From Diphasiastrum complanatum (Eukaryota > Streptophyta > Lycopodiopsida > Lycopodiales > Lycopodiaceae): 64,000 nt of DNA. This document shows positions 23,813-34,740 of this stretch, piece after piece (the first letter of the stretch is position 1; the number at the start of each line of letters is the position of its first letter). The translations under genes were made by a program, and so were the position numbers. The stretch is from positions 50,360,006 to 50,424,005 of the forward strand of contig CM055104.1 in the NCBI GenBank assembly GCA_029204225.1, written 5' to 3'. The notes beneath the pieces are model-generated. The model saw only the letters and a list, made by a program, of their open reading frames with translations, was not told where the DNA came from and made no database searches.

Positions 23813-23824
23813 TGGTATCAGAGC
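23813..23824 (+). other. Met-tRNA primer-binding site, copia family 2, copy 1
   Basis: TGGTATCAGAGC, the initiator Met-tRNA complement used by plant Ty1/copia elements, lies directly after the LTR. The leader 23,825-24,954 that follows has no gene. It carries short imperfect repeats of a GTGGATGAACACTC unit at about 24,110-24,180. Confidence 0.85.
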
Positions 23825-24954
23825 TAGTTGGCTGCTATTTCTAGTAAGGTTTCCATTTATGGTGATATTTGGATGTTTGATCAAGTTCTAGCATGATTAT
23901 GCATTGCACTGTTGATCAAATCTTACTAACCTTTGTTTTGTGAGTTGAACTTGTGGATCAAAAGCATATTTCAGGTCTATTGAAGATCGAAGGCTGAGAA
24001 GAAGGAAATTTGGATCAGATCATAACACCTAATCATTTGTTGATTGTGAGGCTTGTGCATATTCAATACTAACAATGTTCTGTTCAATGTATTGTTGACA
24101 ATCTCCACTTCTGTGGATGAACACTCTCCTTGTGGATGAACACTCAACCTTCTCCTTAAGTGGATGACAAATATTCTTTGAGTGATTTTGCATTCTCCAA
24201 AAGGCTGAGCAAAGCTCCCACTTGGATGAAAGATCCCCTTTTGGGTGAACAGATTGTCAACAATCTTTTGCATAAATTTCGGTGTACTTTGGTGAGCATG
24301 TAAGTAACTCTCCTTATGTAATTTGATTGGAGAATTTGCTAGAAGGTTTTAACCATTATGCAAATGTGTTTTCAGGTTCTTAACAGGTTAAGGAGCATTC
24401 TCATGAGAAGTGATCTTAGATCTACATCTAAACCCCAAGATTTGACAAGCTAGTCAAGCTAGTCTTGTGATTCACTAAGTGTGCTCTTTCATTCACCTCT
24501 AAAGCTTGTATTTATCATTTTTTGGAGTTTATAAACTTTTAGAAGTGTGCTTTACATGTGGTTTTATAGGCTAAATCAATATCTTAGTGTGTTGATCATA
24601 TGTTGGTCAAGTTTATTCAATTCTAGGTATTCTTGGCAGCCTAGTCTTGTGTATTTTCTAAGAATGCAAGTAACTCTTCACACCATAACTTGATTTGGTC
24701 ACTTGCTGGAAAGTTTGAGAGCTTAAGCAAGAGTATGTTCAAGCTGATTTGAGTTTGTAATCCATTCTTAGTGTGTGCAAAGTGTTGCATGTGTTTCAAT
24801 CTTCCTTTCTATGCTTGGAAACCAACCAGGTTCAAGATAGAAGTGTTTTAGGGTCCTAGATCTTATGAGATCTCCTTATCCATCATTTGTTGAGAGGAAA
24901 GTGAGTGCTAGGTGCATTAGGACAGAGCCTAAAAGTTGAAAAATCATTATATTT

Positions 24955-26055
24955 ATGGCTTCCAATTGTGGGATCATGTTAGAAACTAATGATAGGTTGA
25001 GTTCATCAAACTACTCTACCTAGAAAGTGAGGATGGAATCCTTACTTGAGTTGAATGAACTCATGGACATAGTTGCAGAAACTGAAGAGAGACCACCCAC
25101 AGTTCAAGAGCAACAAAGGTATGATAAGAAGGCCAAAAGGGCTCTTCATATCATTAAAATGTATGTTATCAATGAACTTCTCAAGGAATTTGGTAATAGT
25201 CAAAGTCCAAGTGAGGCATGAAATGCCTTGAAGAAGCTCTTTGAATCAAAGTCCACATCTAGGGTATTGACCCTAACGAGGCAAATATTTTCTAGTAGAC
25301 AAAGAGAGGGTGAAAGTGCTCATGCATTTGTCTTGAGGGTTAACTCCTTAAGTGATGATCTAGCATGAAAGCATAAAAGATGGTGAAATAGTCTAGGTTA
25401 TGTTGAATGGTTTGCTAGATGAACATGCTAACCTTGTGCAAATGATGGTGCATCCTTGCAAGGTGAAGGTGAAGAGGCTTTCTTCACAAAAGGCAAAGTC
25501 AAAGGCAAAGGTAAAGGCAAAGGAAAATGGTCCAAAGGTGGTAACTTGGATCATGATGATTACTCTTCCTCCTCTTCTACTTCTTTTAGAAAGAAAGATA
25601 AGTCAAAGTTCAAGTGCTTTTATTGCAGGATGAAAGGTCATTTTGCAAATGAATGTCATAAGAAGCAAAGTAATGAAGGTAGCAAGAAAAACAACTTTTG
25701 TACTTCTAATGAGGATCTAGATTCTTGTGATTCTCTCATGATGTGTTCTTCAAGTCTACTATCAAGTGGAAGTGACAAGGATTCATGCTGGATAGATAGT
25801 GGATCTAGTTCACATATGACTAGTCACAAGGAGTTCTTTACTTCTTTGATCTCTTATGTTGGAACCAAGAAAGTCGTTCACATGCCAAACGGTGGTGAGT
25901 GTATGATCAAAGGTATTGGCTCAATTCCTATTTGTCTTTCTACTAATAGGAATGCAAGGCTTGATGGTGTTCTTTACATTCCTTCACTTTCAAGGAATTT
26001 GCTAAGTGTTGGTCAAATGTTAAAGAAAGGGTACAAGACAAAGTTTGGATCTTAG
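24955..26055 (+). pseudogene. Copia family 2 gag-protease, copy 1
   Basis: The frame starts ATG at 24,955 and encodes a copia gag (helical UBN2-like region, MESLLELNELMDIV), a Lys/Gly-rich linker, a zinc knuckle CFYCRMKGHFANEC (CX2CX4HX4C) and a protease with active site WIDSGSSSHM. Stops at about 25,021 and 25,219 and frame breaks near 25,370-25,450 interrupt it. Unlike copies 2 and 3 it keeps the 35 codons after GIGSIP (ICLSTNRN to LKKGY). It then ends at GYKTKFGS, where the element jumps straight into LTR sequence (26,056). Integrase, RT and RNase H are missing, so this is a non-autonomous derivative. Confidence 0.85.
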
Positions 26056-26230
26056 ACATTTCTAGCTTTTGTAGCTTGTTGTGCAAAGAACTTAGCCAAG
26101 TATTTTGGGAGTTTGGATCCATACAAGATCCACTTTTAACACATGGTATCTTGAATGGATCCAAACTCCCAAACTACTTGGCTAAGATCTTTGCACAACA
26201 AGCTACAAAAGCTAGAAATGGCAAAGCATC
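26056..26230. repeat. Two LTR-end fragments meeting head to head (centre of palindrome)
   Basis: 26,056-26,152 is the last 90 or so bases of the family-2 LTR on the plus strand, followed by the first bases of the primer site (TGGTATC). From about 26,153 to 26,230 the same LTR end appears in reverse. Both gag-protease copies therefore run into partial LTRs rather than into the rest of pol. Confidence 0.75.
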
Positions 26231-27567
26231 CTAATAACTATCTCCAAGAAGCTCATTAGATCTCAACCTAGATCTAGCATAAGGAAGTTCTTTAGACTTT
26301 GCATAAGATCTACCAATCTTATTGATGCTAGGGATTGTCTTTTGAAGGTTGAGAGAACCACCAACATCCATTTCATTCCTCTTGTTAGACATAACAAATG
26401 TATCAAGCTTGTAAAGTCTACCTTGTCTATTTCCCCTAGAAATCAAGACATCTCCCTTAGTAATAAAGCAAACATCCCCAACAAACTTTGTCTTGTTAGG
26501 AATTGAGCCAATACCTTTGATCATACACTCACCACCATTTGGCATGTGAAGGACTTTCTTACTTCCAACATAAGAGATCAAAGAAGTAAAGAACTCCTTG
26601 TGACTAGTCATGGGTGAACTAGATCCACTATCTATCCACCATGAATCCTTGTCACTTCCACTTGACATTAGACTTGAAGAACACATCATGAGAGAATCAC
26701 AAGAATTTAGATCCTCATTAGAAGTACAAAAGTTGTTTTGCTTGCTACCTTCATTACTTTGCTTCTTATGACATTCATTTGCAAAATGACCTTTTATCCC
26801 ACAATAAAAGCACTTGAACTTTGACTTGTATTTCTTTCTAAAAGAAGTAGAAGAGGAGGAGGAAGAGTGATCATTATGATCCAAGTTACCACCTTTGGAC
26901 CATTTCCCTTTGTCTTTACCTTTGCCTTTGACTCTACCTTTTGTGAAGAAAGCCTCTTCACCTCCACCTTGCAAGGATGCACCATCAAGGTTTGATTGCA
27001 ACATATGTTCTTCAGCCAATAAGATTTCTTGCAAGTCAACCACACTTGGCAAGACTCTTTGAATGGAAAAACTTTGCACAAGGTTAGCATGTTCATCTAG
27101 CAAACCATTCAACATAATCTGGACTATTTCACCATCTTTTATGCTTTCATGAATGCATGCTAGATCATCACTTAAGGACTTAACCCTCAAGACAAATGCA
27201 TGAGCACTTTCACCCTCTCTTTGTCTACTAGAAAATATTTGCCTCCTTAGGGTCAATACCCTAGATCTGGACCTTGATTCAAAGAGCTTCTTCAAGGCAT
27301 TCCATGCCTCACTTGCACTTTGACTATTACCAACTTCCTTGAGAAGTTCATTGGTAGCATTCATTTAAATGATATGAAGAGCCTTTTGGCCTTCTTATCA
27401 AACCTTTGTTGCTCTTGAACTCTGGGTGGTCTCTCTTTAGTTCCTGCAACTATGTCCATGAGTTCATTCAACTCAAGTAAGGATTCCATCCTCACTTTAC
27501 AGGTAGAGTACTTTGATGAACTCAACCTATCATTAGTTTCTAACATGATCCCACCATTGGAAGCCAT
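26231..27567 (-). pseudogene. Copia family 2 gag-protease, copy 2
   Basis: The minus-strand start is at 27,567 (MASNGGIMLETNDRL). A one-base loss near 27,380 shifts the frame after 68 codons. The long frame from 27,364 to 26,231 continues gag, with zinc knuckle CFYCGIKGHFANEC and protease site WIDSGSSSPM. After GIGSIP it goes directly to NKTKFVGD, an in-frame loss of 35 codons compared with copy 1. It then goes on through KGDVLISRGNRQGRLYKLD into a tail not typical of integrase (ELPYARSRLRSNELLGDSY). It then enters LTR sequence. It lacks integrase, RT and RNase H. Confidence 0.85.
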
Positions 27568-28680
27568 AAATATAATGATTTTTCAACTTTTAGGCTCTAT
27601 CCTAATGCGCCTAGCACTCACTTTCCTGTCAAAAAACGATGGATAAGGAGATCTCAGAAGATCTAGGACCCTAAAACACTTCTATCTTGAACCTGGCTGA
27701 TTTCCAAGCATAGAAAGGAAGATTAAAACACATGCAACACTCTACACACACTAAGAATGGATTACAAACTCAAACCAACTTGAACACACTCTTTCTTAAG
27801 CTCTCAAACTTTTCAGCAAGCGACCAAATCAAGTTATGGTTGAAGAGTTACTTGCATTCTTCGAAAATACACAAGACTAGGCTGCCAAGAATACCTAGAA
27901 TTGAATAAACTTGATCAACATATGATCAACACACTAGGATATTGATTCAACCTATAAAATCACATGTAAACCACACTTCTAAAAGTTTATAAACTCCAGC
28001 AAATGATAATTACAAGCTTTAGAGGTGAATGAAACAACACACTTAGTGAATCACAAGACTAGCTTCACTAGCTTGTCAAATCTTGGTGTTTAGATGTAGA
28101 TTTAAGATCACTTCTCATGAGAATGTTCCTCAGCCTGTTAAGAACCTGAAAACACATTTTCATAATGCTTAAAACCTTCCAGCAAATGCTCCAATCAAAT
28201 TACATAAGGAGAGTTACTTACATGCTCAACAAAGTACACCAAAATTTATGCAAAAGATTGTTGACAATCTGTTCACCCAAAAGGGGATCTTTCATCCAAG
28301 TGGGAGCTTTGCTCAGCCTTTTGGAGAAATAAAAAATCACTCAAAGAGTACTTGTCATCCACTTAAGGAGAAGGTTCATCCACTTAAGGAGAGTGTTCAT
28401 CCACAGAAGTGGAGATTGTCAACAATACATTGAACAAAACATTATTAGTATTAAATATGCACAAGCCTCACAGTAAAAAATGATTAGGTGGTATGATCTG
28501 ATCCAAAATGGCTTCTTCTCAGCCTCCGATCTTCAATAGACCTGAAATATGCTTTTGATCCACAAGCTCAACTCACAAAATAGATTTGATCAACAGTGCA
28601 ATGCATAATCATGCTAGAACTTGATCAAACGTCCAAATATCACCATAAATGGAAACCTTACTAGAAATACCAGCCAACTA

Positions 28681-28692
28681 GCTCTGATACCA
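28681..28692 (-). other. Met-tRNA primer-binding site, copia family 2, copy 2
   Basis: The minus strand reads TGGTATCAGAGC directly after the LTR end. The leader between this site and gag (28,680-27,568) has no gene. It has a few GTTCATCCACTTAAGGAGA repeats near 28,350-28,410. Confidence 0.85.
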
Positions 28693-29337
28693 TGTGAAAA
28701 AGCTGGATATTGAATGGATCCAAACTCCCAAAATACTTGGCTAAGATCTTTGCATAACAAGGTACAAAAGCTAGAAATGGCAAAGCATCCTAATGCTACC
28801 TTTGATACACATGAACTTGACAAAGCATTCAAGAGACAAAAGAAGCTAATAAAAGGTACTGATGGTAGCCAAAAGCAACAGCATACCAGCCCTACAACAG
28901 CAGCCTACCACTTTTGGAAACCTCTTAAGATCATACACAAAAGCTTGAAGACAATACACAAAGCAATGCTCTCAATGGAGGAAGAAACTGTGACAATGAT
29001 CTATTGATCTCTCTCAACAATACAATAAGTCTCTCCAACCTGTTCTCCATGAATTTCAGCCTGATATAGGTGAGAGAGATGACTCTCTCTACTCTCTCTA
29101 GAACTTAGGACCCAATTTTAGGGTACCAGTAGCCTAAAATAGCCAATTTTGGCCTATATGTCCAAATAACATGATTCAGTGTCATTTCAAAGGTCCTGAG
29201 GTTTGATACTTCTTCAATAAGAAATATATAATAAAATAAAAGTATCTAGGCCTCTTTTACACTTGTGAAAGGTTACATCCAAAACTATGTACAAAAATTG
29301 TCAATTTAGGCCTCAAACTAGCTAGGAAATGTTGACA
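28693..29337 (-). repeat. 5' LTR, copia family 2, copy 2
   Basis: This 645 bp LTR starts TGTCAACATTTCC at 29,337 and ends TTTTCACA at 28,693. Just outside it (29,338-29,350) lie the end of another family-2 LTR and the first five bases of a primer site, so it was joined to copy 3. Confidence 0.85.
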
Positions 29338-29586
29338 ATTTTTACCATGTGAAAAAAGTGGATCTTGAATGGATCCATCATCCCAAAATACTTGGCTATG
29401 ATCTTTGCACAACAAGCTACAAAAGCTAGAAATGGCAAAGCATCCTAATGCTACCTTTGATACACATGAACTTGACAAAGTATTCAAGAGACAAAAGAAG
29501 CTAATAAAAGGTATTGATGGCAGCCAAAAACAACAGCATACCAGCCCTACAACAACAGCCTACCACTTTTGAAAACCTCTTTAGAT
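29338..29586 (-). repeat. Partial LTR, copia family 2, at the 3' side of copy 3
   Basis: The 3' part of the family-2 LTR begins abruptly near 29,586 inside the end of the copy-3 ORF. It ends in TTTTTTCACA followed by TGGTA, the start of a primer site. The LTR 5' part and any polypurine tract are absent. Confidence 0.75.
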
Positions 29587-31420
29587 CATACACAAAAGTT
29601 TCATTCAAAGTACATCCTACTTTGAACACTTCACATTCATCTCTCCCTTTTGACTTGAGATCTTCCTCACCAAGTCTCACGATAGATTCTTTTGATCTAG
29701 TTTCTTTATGAATACATGTGACACCACTTGTTTCACAAATGACTTTTTGGACAAAAGAAACTTTTTCTTCAATCATGCTCAAAGCACCATCTCTTTCCAA
29801 ATGAGTAAATAAGTCATTATCAACAACCATTTCCAAAGAAGAGTTTTCATCACCTCCATTGATAAAGTTAGCTCTCTTCTTACCTTTTTCATTTTTGCAC
29901 TTGCCATGTAGTTCCATTGAAGAGCCACTAAGACTTGGAAATATATGAGTAGAAGAGTTCAAACATGATACAAATTTAGCACCACATGACCCCATTTGAC
30001 TAGTAGGTAGCACTAGTCCATCTTCAAGGTCCAATGGATCCCAAACATTGATCATAGATTCACCAAAAGTTGCCAAGTTAGCACAACAATAACTGTCTCC
30101 AAGAAGCTCATTAGATCTCAACCTAGATCTAGCATAAGGAAATTCTTTAGACTTTGCATAAGATCTACCAATCTTATTGATGCTAGGTATTTACTTTTGA
30201 AAGTTGAGAGAACCACCAACATCCCTTCCATTCCTCTTGTTAGACATAACAAATGCATCAAGCTTGTAAAGTCTACCTTGTCTATTGCCCCTAGCAATCA
30301 AGACATCTCCCTTAGTAATAAAGCAAACATCCCCAACAAACTTTGTCTTGTTAGGAATTGAGCCAATACCTCTGATCATACACTCACCACCATTTGGCAT
30401 GTGAAGGACTTTCTTACTTCCAACATAAGAGATCAAAGAAGTAAAGAACTCCTTGTGACTAGTCATAGGTGAACTAGATCCACTATCTATCCACCATGAA
30501 TCCTTGTCACTTCCACTTGACATTAGACTTGAAGAACACATCATGAGAGAATCACAAGAATCTAGATCCTCATTAGAAGTACAAAAGTTGTTTTGCTTGC
30601 TACCTTCATTACTTTGCTTCTTATGACATTCATTTGCAAAATGACCTTTTATCCCACAATAAAAGCACTTGAACTTTGACTTGTCTTTCTTTCTAAAAGA
30701 AGTAGAAGAGGAGGAAGAGTGATCATCATGATCCGAGTTACCACCTTTGGACCATTTCCCTTTGCCTTTACCTTTGCCATTGACTTTGCCTTTTGTGAAG
30801 AAAGCCTCTTCACCTCCACCTTGCAAGGATGCACCATCAAGGTTTGATTGCAACCTATGTTCTTCAGCCAATAAGATTTCTTGCAAGTCAACCACACTTG
30901 GCAAGACTCTTTGAATGGCAAAACTTTGCACAAGGTTAGCATGTTCATCTAGCAAACCATTCAACATAACCTGGACTATTCCACCATCTTTTATGCTTTC
31001 ATCAATGCATGCTAGATCATCACTTAAGGACTTAACCCTCAAGACAAATGCATGAGCACTTTCACCCTCTCTTTGTCTACTAGAAAATATCTGCCTCCTT
31101 AGGGTCAATACCCTAGATCTGGACTTTGATTCAAAGAGCTTCTTCAAGGCATTCCATGCCTCACTTGCACTTTGACTATTACTAACTTCCTTGAGAAGTT
31201 CATTGGTAACATTCATTTTAATGATTTGAAGAGCCCTTTTGGCCTTCTTATCAAACCTTTGTTGCTCTTGAACTCTGGGTGGTCTCTCTTCAGTTCCTGC
31301 AGCTATGTCCATGAGTTCATTTAACTCAAGTAAGGATTCCATCCTCACTTTACAGGTAGAGTAGCTTGATGAACTCAATCTATCATTAGTTTCTAACATG
31401 ATCCCACCATTGAAAGCCAT
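29587..31420 (-). pseudogene. Copia family 2 gag-protease with an unusual C-terminal extension, copy 3
   Basis: This is the best preserved member. The frame 31,420-30,191 gives 409 residues: gag helices (MESLLELNELMDIA), zinc knuckle at C252, C255, H260 and C265 (CFYCGIKGHFANEC), and protease site D312-S313-G314. It has the same in-frame 35-codon loss as copy 2. A single in-frame stop at 30,191-30,193 is followed, in the same frame, by a further open stretch to about 29,590 (ELLGDSYCCANLATFGES, RRANFI-like KGKKRANFINGG, ESIVRLGEEDLKSKGR). This tail shows no integrase or RT motif and I do not recognise it. The frame then enters LTR sequence. The element would depend on another for pol. Confidence 0.8.
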
Positions 31421-32119
31421 GAATCTGTCCTAATGCACCTAGCACTCACTTTCCTCTCAACAAATGATGGATAAGGAGATCTCAGAAGATCTAGGACCCT
31501 AAAACACTTATATCTTGAACCTGGCTGGTTTCCAAACTCAAACCAACTTGAACACACTCTTGGTTAAGCTCTCAAAATCTTCAGAAAGTGACCAAATCAA
31601 GTTATGGTGTGAAGAATTACTTGGATTCTTCGAAAATACACAAGACTAGGCTGCCAAGAATACCTAGAATTGAACAAACTTGATCAACATATGATGAACA
31701 CACTAAGATATTGATTCAACATGTAAAACCACATGTAAACCACACTTCTAAAAGTTTATAAACTCCATCAAATGATAAATACAAGCTTTAGATGTGAATG
31801 AAACAGCACACTTAGTGAATCACAAGACTAGCTTCACTAGCTTGTCAAATCTTGGTGTTTAGATGTAGATCTAAGATTACTTCTCATGAGAATGTTCCTC
31901 AACCTATTAAGAACCTGAAAACACATTTGCATAATGGTTAAAACCTTCCAGCAAATGCTCCAATCAAATTACATAAGGAGAGCTACTTACATACTCAACA
32001 AAGTACACCAAAATTTATGCAAAAGATTGTTGACAATCTATTCACCCAAAAGGGGATCTTTCATCCAAGTGGGAACTTTGCTCAGCCTTTTGGAGAAATA
32101 AAAAAAAAAAAAAAGTATT

Positions 32120-32245
32120 TGTCATCCACTTAAGGAGAAGGTTCATCCACTTAAGGAGAGTGTTCATCCACTTAAGGAGAGTGTTCATCCACAAAGGAGA
32201 GGAGAGTGTTCATCCACAAAGGAGAGTGTTCATCCACAGAAGTGG
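32120..32245 (-). repeat. Minisatellite in the copy-3 leader
   Basis: About five to six imperfect units of GTTCATCCACTTAAGGAGA or GTTCATCCACAAAGGAGA. The leaders of copies 1 and 2 have fewer units at the matching place, so the number varies within the family. Confidence 0.75.
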
Positions 32246-32524
32246 AGATTGTCAACAATACATTGAACAGAACATTGTTAGTATTGAATATGCACAAGCC
32301 TCACAATCAACAAATGATTAGGTGTTATGATCTGATCCAAAATAGCTTCTTCTCAGCCTCTGATTTTCAATAGACCTGAAATATGCTTTTGATCCACAAG
32401 TTCAACTCACAAAACAAAGGCTGGTAAGATTTGATCAACAATGCAATGCATAATCATGCTAGAACTTGGTCAAACATCCAAATATCACTATAATTGGAAA
32501 CCTTACTAAAAATAACAGCCAAAA

Positions 32525-32536
32525 GCTCTGATACCA
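32525..32536 (-). other. Met-tRNA primer-binding site, copia family 2, copy 3
   Basis: The minus strand reads TGGTATCAGAGC directly after the LTR end at 32,537. The leader from here to 31,421 has no gene apart from the minisatellite. Confidence 0.85.
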
Positions 32537-33137
32537 TGTGAAAAAAGTGGATCTTAAATGGATCCAAACTCCCAAAATACTTGGCTAAGATCTTTGCACA
32601 ACAAGCTACAAAAGCTAGAAATGGCAAAGCATCCTAATGCTACCTTTGATACACATGAACTTGACAAAGCATTCAAGAGACAAAAGAAACTAATAAAAGG
32701 TACTGATGGCAGCCCAAAACAACGGCATGCCAGTCCTACAATAGCTAACTACCACTTTTGAAAACCTCTTAAGATCATACACAAAAGCTTGAAGACAATA
32801 CACAAAGCAATGCTCTCAATGGAGGAAAAAACTGTTACAATGATTTATTGATCTCTCTCAACAATACAATAAGTTTCTCCAACCTGTTCTCCACAAATTT
32901 CAGACTAATATACGTGAGAGATATGACTCTCTCTCCTCTCTCTAGAACTTAGGACCCAAATTTAGGGCACCAGTAGCCTAAAATAGCCAATTTTGGCCTA
33001 TATGTCCAAATAACATGATTTTGGTGTCATTTCGAAGGTCCTGAAGTTTGAAAATTTTTCAACATGAAATATATATTAAAATAAAAGTATCTAGGCCTCT
33101 TTCACACGTGTGAAATGTTAGATCCAAAACTATGTAC
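32537..33137 (-). repeat. 5' LTR of copia family 2, copy 3, truncated
   Basis: Same LTR as 28,693-29,337, but its outer end is missing. At about 33,137 the match stops (after CTATGTACA) and sequence of copia family 1 RNase H begins (GGAAGCATG). The first 40 or so bases of the LTR are lost. Confidence 0.8.
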
Positions 33138-33677
33138 AGGAAGCATGATGGTTTACCTGAGTTGTGTGGCTATGTGGATGCGAACTGGGGAGGTGACTAT
33201 GATGATCGTAGATCCACCGCAGGATATATATTCTAGTTTTGTGGTAGTTGCTTTTTCTGGTCTAGTAAGAAGCAAAGTACAATTGCTCTTTCCACCACAG
33301 AAGCAGAGTATAAGGCAATGTGTAGTGCTGCACAGGAAGCTATATGGTTGAGACAAATCTTGGAAGAAATTGGCATGAAGCAGAAAAATCCCACGACTTT
33401 ACATAGTGACAGTCAGAGTGGCATTCAGCTAGCAAAGAATCCAGTGTTCCATGTGAGAACTAAACACATTGAGATTCAGTATCACTTCATACGTGAGAGG
33501 CTGCTGAGTCGTGAAATTCATGTTGTTCATTGCACAGAAGGACTGATATTTTTACTAAGTCACTTACTGGAGAAAAGTTTGATAAGTTTAGATCAAAGCT
33601 TTCTGTACTTAAAGTTTGTTGACTTTAAAGCTATATATATGACTGTATAAAAAGTGACTCTACTTTAAGGAAGAGAG
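33138..33677 (+). pseudogene. Copia family 1 RNase H, partial, first repeat unit
   Basis: It starts inside RNase H (LPELCGYVDANW) and equals the end of the following unit at 35,848-36,387. It has the same in-frame TAG near 33,235 (after TAGYIF) as the other two plus-strand copies. It continues with STTEAEYKAMCSAAQEAIW, HSDSQSGIQLAKNP and RTKHIEIQYHF, followed by a frameshift near 33,545 and a polypurine tract AAGGAAGAGAG just before the LTR. RNase H would degrade template RNA, but this piece has no RT in front of it. Confidence 0.85.
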
Positions 33678-33948
33678 TTAGAATTAAAGTTAGAATCACT
33701 GTGTTACTGTACTGTGGGTCCTATCAGTGGATAAGGATCAGTTGGCCTTGCCACGAGGCAAGTCGACGGGACACGTGTCCCGCCAACGACAACCTGGGTC
33801 ATGCATGGGTTGCCTGAGTGAACAACTATATGTACAGTGTAATTTCATTTTGAGAAATACAGTTGCTATGTGAGCTTGCTATGGAGAGTGTTTTCTGTCT
33901 GTGTTACTATGTAGCATGATCTGTGTTTCTGTGCAAAGCAAATTCTAA
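33678..33948 (+). repeat. LTR a, copia family 1
   Basis: 271 bp between the polypurine tract and the primer site, with inverted ends TTAGAATT/AATTCTAA rather than the usual TG...CA. It is shared between two units as 3' LTR of one and 5' LTR of the next. Confidence 0.8.
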
Positions 33949-34740
33949 GTTGGTATCAGAGCCGTACAGGGAGTGTATATAGTACAATGTCGCCGTTGAA
34001 GAGAGCTTCGGGAGAACTGTCTTCTGAGAGTTCGGGGTTTACGGCGGGTTGAAGATGGAAAGAGAAACACTGGTGCTAAGAGTTTAGCACACAGAAGCTT
34101 GGTGAGCTTGAGACTGTGTGAGGATTCAGAGACAAGGGTTGTCGGCTGAATCAGAACCTCAGAAAACGGAATTTTGAAATTTCGAAGCAGGCTATTCGGT
34201 GTTTGCAGTCAGTGTGCATTCAATCGGATACCGTTTGATGAACGGATTGAAGCATCAACTTTCCAGCAGTAGGGCAACCTCAGAGGAAGAGGATAGACCT
34301 ATTAGAATATTGTGAATTGGAAGCCAAGCACCGATTTGTGTGAAAAACCCTGGTCTGGGGTTTGGAAGCACAAAATCAGAGATTTCTCTCCATTCTGAAC
34401 TCTTTCTGGTGCTGTAAAAGTTTGAAGGAGGGCGCCCTGCTCAGCTAAGCTAAATCACAGAAGGCCGTGGGCGGCCGCGCATCAGAGAAGGTGCTGAATC
34501 GCGTTTTGTAGGGCAAGAGAAAACCTTGGTGAAGACATAGCCAGCAAGCAAGAGGAGAAGGGCCCGTAGGCAGATCACGCGATATGAAGGATGGTGGCGA
34601 CTTAGTGTATTGGAGTGTGTCGTGGCTCTAGGGTTTTGGTTTAATGCCCAAACGAAATCTAGATCGTTGGATCCAGATACAAGATAATCAATGGTAGAGA
34701 TGAGTTTCATGTGGGCCGTTGGATTGCTATAAGCCATTGG

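Noticed and set aside
32100-32260. CRISPR-like direct repeats
   Set aside because: Short imperfect units without unique spacers inside a retrotransposon leader of a plant genome; a minisatellite.
33115-33356. Small frames overlapping RNase H on both strands, repeated at 35,855-36,066 and 38,565-38,783
   Set aside because: Shadows of the RNase H frame, repeated with the 2,710 bp unit.
34450-34737. Minus-strand frame conserved in all copia family 1 leaders (also 37,160-37,447 and, as plus strand, 42,808-43,146)
   Set aside because: Conserved only because the leaders are recent copies; it is antisense to the leader and has no protein-like features.
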